From Mesorhizobium sp. M7A.F.Ca.US.008.03.1.1 (GTDB lineage Bacteria > Pseudomonadota > Alphaproteobacteria > Rhizobiales > Rhizobiaceae), in contig NZ_RZRU01000011.1 in the NCBI RefSeq assembly GCF_003997495.1, forward strand, positions 1 to 64,000: a DNA stretch of 64,000 bases, written 5' to 3'. Position 1 is the stretch's first letter; every line of letters begins with the position of its first letter. Under the pieces are notes generated by a model. It saw only the letters and a list, made by a program, of their open reading frames with translations. It was not told where the DNA came from and made no database searches. Shown one piece after another: positions 55,704-62,000 of this stretch. Both the position numbers and the translations under genes were made by a program.

Positions 55704-56114
55704 ATGCAAGCTTCAGGCGCAATCTCAACACACCATGCTGGCCAATTGGCCATAGAACCGTTTGCGGGGACGGTGACGGTACGATTTTCCGACGCCATAG
55801 TCGCTGCCACGGAGCGGGCGAAAGTACTTCAGGAAGAAGGACAGGAGCCCGTGTTCTACATCCCTTTCGAAGATATCTATTTCGACCTTTTCGAAAAGAC
55901 GAACACCACCAGCCGCTCCGCTTTGAAAGGCACCGCGAGCTACTGGCGCGTCCATGCCGTGGGCAGCTCGGCTGACGATTTCATGTGGGCATACGAGACG
56001 CCTGAAACCGCGGCGCGGGCCATTGCACGGCATGGTGCATTCGATCCGGAAAAGGCGCGCATCGATGCTGAGCCCGCGGAGGACAGACGGCACACGCCCC
56101 ACGTCCCGGAGTAG
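55704..56114 (+). CDS. DUF427 family protein
   Basis: 136 residues from ATG 55704 after CAGGGAGAATTTGG. Family pattern: VRFSDAIVAATERAKVLQEEG, PVFYIPFEDIYFDLFEKT, SALKGTASYWRV and DFMWAYETP. DUF427 is a small beta-rich domain of unknown role, widespread in actinobacteria and proteobacteria. The C-terminal tail is polar. Nearest upstream GGAAC (55630) has no proper -10. Confidence 0.87.
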   Translation: MQASGAISTHHAGQLAIEPFAGTVTVRFSDAIVAATERAKVLQEEGQEPVFYIPFEDIYFDLFEKTNTTSRSALKGTASYWRVHAVGSSADDFMWAYETPETAARAIARHGAFDPEKARIDAEPAEDRRHTPHVPE

Positions 56115-56144
56115 ATTGCGCTTTCGAGGCGGGGCGAGCTGAAT

Positions 56145-56576
56145 TCAAGGCTGGGGCTGACGGCGCGGAAACTCGTCATCAAGGATGCGTAGTGCCTCCT
56201 CGTATTTGACAGTCGATGCGCCGACCTGTCGTGCCTGCCAAATATTGTCCGTCAGATCCGCGCGCTTCACCGGCAGCGCCAATGGATTTGCTGCCGCTCG
56301 TCGCACGAACGCGAAGTAATCCTCGCCGTTCCTGCGCGACATGGCGTCGACGGCCGAAACGATCGTTGGGCCAAAACCGGCCTCGTCCAACCTGGTCCGG
56401 TTCCAGCCTTCGCCTTTTTCCACGACGTCATGGAGATAGGCGACGACCTTCTGGTCCATGGTTTCGACAGCGTCAACGACCCGGCGGCAGTGCTCGACAT
56501 AGGGTCGCCCGGTCTTGTCGCGCTGTGCTGCGTGGACCTCTTCGGCAATCTTGGCCGCCCGGTAAAACATGCTCAT
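56145..56576 (-). CDS. Stand-alone HD-domain protein resembling small alarmone hydrolases
   Basis: 143 residues. The HD motif set of RelA/SpoT hydrolase domains is visible: YVEHCRRVVDAV with the first histidine, VAYLHDVVEKGEG with the HD pair, and VKRADLTDNI, equivalent to KLADRxxN with the second aspartate. In SpoT the HD is followed by VVED; here it is VVEK, so the glutamate is kept but the aspartate after it is replaced by lysine. No synthetase, TGS or ACT domain is present. Probable (p)ppGpp or related nucleotide hydrolase. It follows the GFA gene by 24 bases. Confidence 0.75.
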   Translation of the reverse strand: MSMFYRAAKIAEEVHAAQRDKTGRPYVEHCRRVVDAVETMDQKVVAYLHDVVEKGEGWNRTRLDEAGFGPTIVSAVDAMSRRNGEDYFAFVRRAAANPLALPVKRADLTDNIWQARQVGASTVKYEEALRILDDEFPRRQPQP

Positions 56577-56600
56577 CTGGCTTGCCCTTCAGACATGGTT

Positions 56601-56996
56601 TCACCATCGCTCTTCGGTATCGTGGTGCGGTAGGTCTATTCCGCAGCAAACCCAGCCAAGTCGCTGCCTCGATCCATAGTTGTAGCGCGGCTCCAGGCGA
56701 GCCGGATCGTCGAACGTTCCGACATGCAGCGCGATCTCTCCGGGTGATGCGTCATAGGCAAGGCTGAGCGGTGATCCGCAGGCCGAGCAGAACCCCCTGC
56801 GGGCAATCGGCGAAGACCTGCGATAGGTCGGCGTCGCATTGGTCCAGGTCACGCTTTGCGAAGGCACCCAAGCCAGAACCGCGAACGCACTGCCGGTCGC
56901 TCGCCGGCACATATCACAATGGCAGTAATGCACTCGCGGTTCGCTTCCAACGCGGAAGCGGATCGTGCCGCAGAGACATCCTCCGCTCAGCTCCAT
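56601..56996 (-). CDS. GFA family protein
   Basis: 131 residues from the ATG giving MELSGGCLCGTIRF, the usual family start; the frame is open 30 bases further. Zinc ligands: GCLCG, HYCHCDMCRRATG and GFCSACGSPL, the standard CxC, CxxC and CxxC sets. Binding of glutathione adducts is presumed; formaldehyde activation is not implied. It is the first gene of a pair with the HD protein and has its own full-consensus EcfG promoter 78 bases upstream. Confidence 0.9.
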   Translation of the reverse strand: MELSGGCLCGTIRFRVGSEPRVHYCHCDMCRRATGSAFAVLAWVPSQSVTWTNATPTYRRSSPIARRGFCSACGSPLSLAYDASPGEIALHVGTFDDPARLEPRYNYGSRQRLGWVCCGIDLPHHDTEERW

Positions 56997-57073
56997 TTTG
57001 GGGCCCCGGCTGACTTGCGGCTCCAACGCCTCTCGCGCGGTCTCATGCGAGCACCTCCATTCATCTCATCGGA

Positions 57074-57098
57074 AACGCCAGCCATTTGCGTCGGTTCC
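57074..57098 (-). promoter_or_regulatory. EcfG-type promoter for the GFA-HD gene pair
   Basis: On the minus strand GGAAC (57098-57094), 16 bases, then CGTT (57077-57074). Full consensus. Back to back with the plus-strand promoter at 57112; the two -35 elements are 13 bases apart. Confidence 0.75.
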
Positions 57099-57111
57099 TG
57101 TGGCTATCTCA

Positions 57112-57136
57112 GGAACCAGTGCTTGCGCGCGGCGTT
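57112..57136 (+). promoter_or_regulatory. EcfG-type promoter for the cysteine hydrolase gene
   Basis: GGAAC at 57112-57116, 16 bases, then CGTT at 57133-57136. Full consensus, 58 bases before the ATG at 57195. Confidence 0.75.
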
Positions 57137-57194
57137 GCGTGTCTTTGCTGGCAGTGAGGAGTCTGGGAATGCATGGCCGGTCGGAGACGCCCTG

Positions 57195-57803
57195 ATGTCG
57201 ATGCCGGGCCTGGCATACGGTCCCCTGGGCGATCGATGCATGCATGTCTGCGTGGATATGCAGCGGCTGTTTGCCGAGCCGTCTCAATGGGCAACACCCT
57301 GGATCACCCGGGTTCTCCCGCAGATCGAGAGGCTGGTCGAAAGACGCGCGCCACAGACGGTCTTTACACGCTTCCTGCCCGCCGGGAAGCCGGGGCAGGG
57401 CGTCGGCACATGGAAGCGCTATTATGAGCGCTGGGCTTCACTGACGATCGAGAAGATCGGGCCCGAAATGATCGAACTGCTGCCGTCTTTGGCCGGCTAC
57501 TGCCCGCCCGCGGCGATCATCGACAAGCACATCTACTCGCCCTGGTTCGAAGGGCGCCTTAGAGCCCTTCTGGTGGAACGCGGGATCGATACGCTGGTCA
57601 TCACTGGCGGCGAAACGGATGTTTGCGTTCTCGCCACGGTGCTAGGGGCCATCGATTTCGGCTATCGCGTGGTTCTCGTCACCGACGCGCTATGCAGTTC
57701 TTCCGATGCAACTCATGACGCACTGCTGACCGTTTACCACCAACGTTTCGCGCAGCAGGTCGAGACGGTTGAAATGGAAACGGTTCTCTCGAACTGGACG
57801 TGA
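57195..57803 (+). CDS. Cysteine hydrolase, isochorismatase-like
   Basis: 202 residues from ATG 57195, preceded by GGAG; the frame is open further upstream, but that part overlaps the promoter and is antisense to the GFA gene. Catalytic triad of the family: aspartate in CVDMQRLFAEP, lysine in IIDKHIYSPW and cysteine in GGETDVCVLATVLGAIDFGYRV. The family hydrolyses amides or vinyl ethers such as nicotinamide, N-carbamoyl compounds or isochorismate. Substrate not known. Followed after 101 bases by the DUF763 gene on the same strand. Confidence 0.87.
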   Translation: MSMPGLAYGPLGDRCMHVCVDMQRLFAEPSQWATPWITRVLPQIERLVERRAPQTVFTRFLPAGKPGQGVGTWKRYYERWASLTIEKIGPEMIELLPSLAGYCPPAAIIDKHIYSPWFEGRLRALLVERGIDTLVITGGETDVCVLATVLGAIDFGYRVVLVTDALCSSSDATHDALLTVYHQRFAQQVETVEMETVLSNWT

Positions 57804-57904
57804 CGTCCGCCAACCCGGCTCGGGCGGGAAGTGTCCATGCTTCCTTGCGCGGTTGGGCTGCCTATCTGTTAAGAGAACGACGGACACTAGGACAGGTAGC
57901 AGAC

Positions 57905-59179
57905 GTGACGCAACGATCGGGAAGTGCTGATCTTCCACTCCATGGTGGGCGCGTGCCAAAATGGCTCGGCGACCGCATGACGCGTCTTGGCGCCGTGATG
58001 TGCGAGGCGATCATTCATCATTATGGTCGAGACGAGCTGCTGCGGCGGCTGGCGCATCCGTTCTGGTTCCAGTCGTTTGGTGCTGTCATGGGCATGGATT
58101 GGCACTCGTCGGGGATCACGACCAGCGTCGTGGGCGCTTTGAAGCGTGGCCTCACGCCGCTTTCCGGCGAGCTCGGCATTCATGTCTGCGGCGGTCGCGG
58201 CGCGCATTCGCGCAAAACCCCGCATGAGCTGGAGGCCATCGGCCAACGCGTCGGCTTCGACGGAGCGGGCCTGGCCACCGTCAGTCGGCTTGTCGCCAAG
58301 GTCGACAGCGCCGCAGTCCAGGACGGTTTCGATCTTTACCTGCATGGTTTCATCGTCACGGATGACGGTCGCTGGGTCGTTGTGCAGCAAGGCATGAACG
58401 GTGACAGCAAGGTGGCGCGCCGCTACCATTGGCTCTCCGAGGGCCTCAAGAGTTTTGTCGACCAGCCGCATGCCGCCATCGAGGGCGCCCATCAAGGTGA
58501 GATCGTCAACCTGACGGACAGGCGCGCCGACGCGTCGCGCCAAGGGCAACTGAACCTTTTGCAGGACCTCGGACCCGATCGCATCCTGAGCGAGTTTGCA
58601 GCATTGCAGCGTGGCGCAGAGCCGCCGCGCCGGCAGGAACCGGAGCAGCCGCTGCTCCCGCATTTGGTCATGCCCGCTCACCATGACGTTCGCGAAAGCG
58701 ATGTCGTCATGCATCGTCTTCACGGCAATATCGCAGCCGCCGCGGACCGCGGTCCTACCGATTTCGCCGAACTCCTTCTGGTTCCTGGCGTCGGCGCGCG
58801 CACGGTGCGCGCGCTGGCCCTCGTTGCCGAGGTGGTGCATGGCGCGCCTTGCCGTTTTTCCGATCCCGGTCGCTTCTCGCTGGCGCATGGCGGCAAGGAC
58901 AGGCATCCATTTCCTGTACCGCTGAAGGTCTATGATGAGACGATTGGGGTTCTGAAGTCGGCCATGCAGAAGGCAAAGCTCGGTCGCGATGAAGAAATCG
59001 GTGCCTTGAGGCGGCTCGACGATCAGTCGCGGCAAGTCGAACGATACGTGACCGGCCCCAGCCTGAAGGAAATTGTCGCGGGAGAATTCGACCAGTCGCA
59101 TCTGCTTGGCGGGCGCAGCGTGTTCGGGTGGGAAGCGGCGCCGGATACAGCGCCTGCTGAGCGGAGCAAGAAAGCGTGA
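57905..59179 (+). CDS. DUF763 family protein
   Basis: 424 residues from a GTG start after CAGGTAGCAGAC. Family pattern: GSADLPLHGGRVPKWLGDRM, LAHPFWFQSFGAVMGMDWHSSGITT, LGIHVCGGRGAHSRKTP, and HGGKDRHPFPVPLKVYDETI near residue 335. LLLVPGVGARTVRALALVAE near residue 295 looks like a helix-hairpin-helix, so nucleic-acid binding is likely. The family is found in archaea and bacteria; its activity is not established. No own promoter is visible, so it may follow the cysteine hydrolase gene. Confidence 0.85.
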   Translation: MTQRSGSADLPLHGGRVPKWLGDRMTRLGAVMCEAIIHHYGRDELLRRLAHPFWFQSFGAVMGMDWHSSGITTSVVGALKRGLTPLSGELGIHVCGGRGAHSRKTPHELEAIGQRVGFDGAGLATVSRLVAKVDSAAVQDGFDLYLHGFIVTDDGRWVVVQQGMNGDSKVARRYHWLSEGLKSFVDQPHAAIEGAHQGEIVNLTDRRADASRQGQLNLLQDLGPDRILSEFAALQRGAEPPRRQEPEQPLLPHLVMPAHHDVRESDVVMHRLHGNIAAAADRGPTDFAELLLVPGVGARTVRALALVAEVVHGAPCRFSDPGRFSLAHGGKDRHPFPVPLKVYDETIGVLKSAMQKAKLGRDEEIGALRRLDDQSRQVERYVTGPSLKEIVAGEFDQSHLLGGRSVFGWEAAPDTAPAERSKKA

Positions 59180-59202
59180 GAACGTGTTAGAGCGGCTGTA
59201 GA

Positions 59203-59646
59203 TCAATCGTCCAGATCGATCAGCGCGACACCGAGGTCCGGGCGCTTGCTGCGGCGCAGATGGCCGGGCGCTTCCACCAGGGTGATTTCGAGCGTTGGCC
59301 GGACGATGCCGTCAAGCAGATGTCCACCCCGGGTGGTGCCATCGCTCAATCCAAGCACCGCATGGACGTGCAGGCTGGGCTTGTCGTCATCTCCCAGTGC
59401 GACATCGCCGATCGCGCTCAGAACCTCGCACTGTTCGTCGACAGGGATTTTGAGGTAGGTCTTCGCGTCCGGATCAAACCAGCCCACCGTGGCTTTCTCG
59501 AAAGCCCCTATGGCCGTCAAGGACGCGCTACCGATCTTCTGCTCGACCGCGAAGGCGGTCAGCGCCGCGAACGCTTCTTCGCCCGGGTCGAGCACCACGA
59601 CAAAAGTCCTTTGTCCGCCGATCTCGTTGACGAGCTGCGATTTCAT
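59203..59646 (-). CDS. PPC/DUF296 domain protein
   Basis: 147 residues from the ATG giving MKSQLVNEIGGQRTFVVVLD. PPC domain features: GEEAFAALTAFAVEQKIGSASLTAIGAF, SLHVHAVLGLSDGTTRGGHLLDGIV and RPTLEITLVE. The histidines in HVHAVLG are the probable metal-binding ones. Bacterial PPC proteins are trimers of unknown role, the plant version being part of AT-hook proteins. It is convergent with DUF763. Confidence 0.87.
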   Translation of the reverse strand: MKSQLVNEIGGQRTFVVVLDPGEEAFAALTAFAVEQKIGSASLTAIGAFEKATVGWFDPDAKTYLKIPVDEQCEVLSAIGDVALGDDDKPSLHVHAVLGLSDGTTRGGHLLDGIVRPTLEITLVEAPGHLRRSKRPDLGVALIDLDD

Positions 59647-59690
59647 CGCTGTGCTTCCATCGTTCGGCCCATTGAGTGCCGTCACCCAGA

Positions 59691-60008
59691 TCAATGGGCG
59701 CGGTGTTCCGCGTTGCGCTTGCGGGTCGCTGCAGCTTTCTTTGCCGATTCCGATCGGCTCGCGGCAGACCGTGATGCCGATGCCTTGCCGCCGCTTCTGC
59801 CGCCTTTGTGCGCCGCAGGATGGCCCGTGTGTTTGCCGCGGCCGGAACCGCCTTCCTTCTTGCCACCGCCATCGTCCTTGTTGACGGTTGCCCATGCCCG
59901 CCGCTCTGCCTCCTTGTCGGAAACCCCGCGCTTCTCATAGCCTTCGGCAATGTGGTCGGCTTTACGCTCCTGCTTGTCAGTGTATTTCGATTTTTCGCCT
60001 CGTGGCAT
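59691..60008 (-). CDS. Basic protein of the 'plasmid stabilization' type
   Basis: 105 residues. MPRGEKSKYTDKQERKADHI, then AEGYEKRGVSDKEAERRAWATVNK, followed by a glycine/serine/lysine-rich basic tail ending KRNAEHRAH. Related proteins are often labelled plasmid stabilization protein without experimental support. The basic, low-complexity end suggests DNA binding. No toxin or partition partner is adjacent. A full-consensus EcfG promoter lies 30 bases upstream. Confidence 0.83.
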   Translation of the reverse strand: MPRGEKSKYTDKQERKADHIAEGYEKRGVSDKEAERRAWATVNKDDGGGKKEGGSGRGKHTGHPAAHKGGRSGGKASASRSAASRSESAKKAAATRKRNAEHRAH

Positions 60009-60037
60009 GGCCTATTCCTCCTGTTGAATAAGGGCTG

Positions 60038-60062
60038 AACGTCGACTGGATGCGCTGGTTCC
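60038..60062 (-). promoter_or_regulatory. EcfG-type promoter for the basic protein at 59691-60008
   Basis: On the minus strand GGAAC (60062-60058), 16 bases, then CGTT (60041-60038). Full consensus. Confidence 0.75.
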
Positions 60063-60294
60063 AACAGAAGTTCGCGTTCGTTCAGCCGATTGCCAACCTG
60101 ACCACGATGGCCAGGATCACGACCGACCAAGCCGGCTATGAAGATAACCTGGCGCGTGCGCGTCACCGTCCTATTCCCGACCATCGCTCATGATCGCTCC
60201 TTCCGGCTCTTGGCACACAACCATCGCTCGACAGGTGAGGTTCCGGTTACATCGATCCCGCCAGCAGAAAAAGGATCACAGGCTCGTGAGGAGG

Positions 60295-60319
60295 GGAACT
60301 TTGTCCTCCGCGATTGGTT
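60295..60319 (+). promoter_or_regulatory. EcfG-type promoter for the paoABC operon
   Basis: GGAAC at 60295-60299, 16 bases, then GGTT at 60316-60319, 36 bases before the paoA ATG. Confidence 0.62.
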
Positions 60320-60355
60320 TGGGCCGCTTGAGACCCAGCCAGCCCGGAGCCAGCC

Positions 60356-60973
60356 ATGTCCGATGCCAAGATGTCCAGTGGCCTGAGCAGACGCATGTTC
60401 ATGACGGCCTCTGTTTCGGCGGCGGCGGTGATGCCGCTTGTTAATTCCCCGACGAGAGCTGCCCAGCCAGCGCCCGCAAAACCAGGCGAACCGCGCGACT
60501 TGTCGGCGGTTTCAATGCGTATCAACAAACAGACCTACAATCTCGCGCTCGACAATCGAACCAGCCTGCTTGACGCTCTGCGCGACCATGTTGGCCTGAC
60601 CGGCACCAAGAAAGGTTGTGACCACGGTCAGTGCGGCGCCTGCACGGTTCTGATCGACGGGAAGCGGGTACTGTCCTGCTTGAGCTTTGCCGTCATGAAC
60701 CAGGGGCGGGAGATCACAACGGTGGAAGGGCTGGCTTCGACGGGCGGGGACCTGCATCCGGTTCAGCAGGCCTTCATCGACCACGATGCCTTTCAATGCG
60801 GCTATTGCACACCGGGTCAGATCATGTCCGCCATCGGTTGCATCAACGAAGGCCATGCTGGGTCGGAAGACGATATTCGCGAATACATGAGCGGCAATCT
60901 ATGTCGCTGCGCGGCCTATCCCAACATCGTTGCGGCGATCGTTCAGGCACGCGACGAGATCAGGAGGGCTTAG
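60356..60973 (+). CDS. paoA: Periplasmic aldehyde oxidoreductase, [2Fe-2S] subunit
   Basis: 205 residues. A twin-arginine signal (SRRMFMTASVSAAAV) is followed by the plant-type [2Fe-2S] domain GCDHGQCGACTVLIDG with the preceding GTKK, and the second cluster domain CGYCTPGQIMS with LCRC. It passes electrons from the molybdenum centre to FAD. Tat export as a complex with PaoB and PaoC is expected, as in E. coli PaoABC (YagTSR). The paoB ATG lies 2 bases after the stop. An EcfG-type promoter precedes the gene. Confidence 0.93.
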   Translation: MSDAKMSSGLSRRMFMTASVSAAAVMPLVNSPTRAAQPAPAKPGEPRDLSAVSMRINKQTYNLALDNRTSLLDALRDHVGLTGTKKGCDHGQCGACTVLIDGKRVLSCLSFAVMNQGREITTVEGLASTGGDLHPVQQAFIDHDAFQCGYCTPGQIMSAIGCINEGHAGSEDDIREYMSGNLCRCAAYPNIVAAIVQARDEIRRA

Positions 60974-60974
60974 G

Positions 60975-61997
60975 ATGCGCCCCTTCGTATATGAAAGACC
61001 AACCAGCGTCTCCGCGGCCATCGCCATGGCGTCCGATCCCGATGCCGTGCGTGTTCCGCCAACCGGCGCCAGCACGCAGTTCATCGCGGGCGGCACCAAT
61101 CTGGCCGACTACATGAAGCTCGGTGTCGCGCGGCCGGAGCGACTGCTCGACCTCAACACTCTTGCCGAGCCGGCCTTGCGGCAGATCAGGATTGACGATG
61201 ACACGATCAGGTTTGGTGCACTGGTCCGCATGGGTGAAGCAGCCGACAACAATGATGTCAGGCGGCGTTGCCCGGTCCTTGCCGACAGCCTGAAATTCGC
61301 CGCCAGCGGTCAGCTTCGCAACATGGCGAGCCTGGGCGGCAATGTGCTGCAGCGTACGCGCTGCGAGTATTTTCGGGAGATTTCTTGGCCGTGCAACAAG
61401 CGCGACCCTGGCTCCGGCTGCGCTGCGATGGAAGGGTCCAATCGCCAGCATGCAGTGCTGGGTACGAGCGATGCCTGCATCGCCACGTATCACGGCGATT
61501 TCGCGCAGGCGCTGGTTGCGCTGGATGCCACCGTCGATGTCGAAGGTCCGCGGGGAAGGCGCACGCTTGCTTTTGCCAAGCTGCACAAACGGCCGGGCGA
61601 AACGCCCGACATCGAGACGGATCTTGCCGCCGACGAGCTCATAACCGCCATCGAAGTGCCGCTCGCACGGTGGAGCACCCGGTCGCGCTATCTGAAGATA
61701 CGCGATCGCGAATCCTACGCGTTTGCGCTGGCGTCCGCGGCTGTCGCGCTCGACATGGATGGCGAGACGGTAAGGAGTGCGCGCATTGCGCTTGGCGGTG
61801 TGGCGACGGTGCCGTGGCGTGCGCGCGAAGCAGAGGACGCGCTACAGGGCAAAGTGCTTGACGAAGCCGCGGCGCAAGCGGCTGCCGAGGCTGCTTTCGC
61901 CGATGCCAGGCCGCGCGAGCATAACGCATTCAAGATACCGCTCGGCAAGCGCACGCTGGTGCGGGCGCTGCTCGAAACACGGGATTTGAAGGGCTGA
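60975..61997 (+). CDS. paoB: Periplasmic aldehyde oxidoreductase, FAD and [4Fe-4S] subunit
   Basis: 340 residues. FAD-binding motifs FIAGGTNLADYMK and ASLGGNVLQRTRC. Between residues about 125 and 175 lies the insert typical of PaoB, with four cysteines in RTRCEYF, WPCNKRDPGSGC and SDACIATYH, which bind a [4Fe-4S] cluster. The rest has the CO-dehydrogenase flavoprotein C-terminal domain. No signal peptide of its own, consistent with export by hitchhiking on the PaoA Tat signal. Spaced 2 bases from paoA and 3 bases from paoC. Confidence 0.93.
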   Translation: MRPFVYERPTSVSAAIAMASDPDAVRVPPTGASTQFIAGGTNLADYMKLGVARPERLLDLNTLAEPALRQIRIDDDTIRFGALVRMGEAADNNDVRRRCPVLADSLKFAASGQLRNMASLGGNVLQRTRCEYFREISWPCNKRDPGSGCAAMEGSNRQHAVLGTSDACIATYHGDFAQALVALDATVDVEGPRGRRTLAFAKLHKRPGETPDIETDLAADELITAIEVPLARWSTRSRYLKIRDRESYAFALASAAVALDMDGETVRSARIALGGVATVPWRAREAEDALQGKVLDEAAAQAAAEAAFADARPREHNAFKIPLGKRTLVRALLETRDLKG

Positions 61998-62000
61998 GCC

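Noticed and set aside
59691..60008. Toxin-antitoxin or plasmid partition locus
   Set aside because: Only the family label suggests it; no partner gene, par site or plasmid gene is near.
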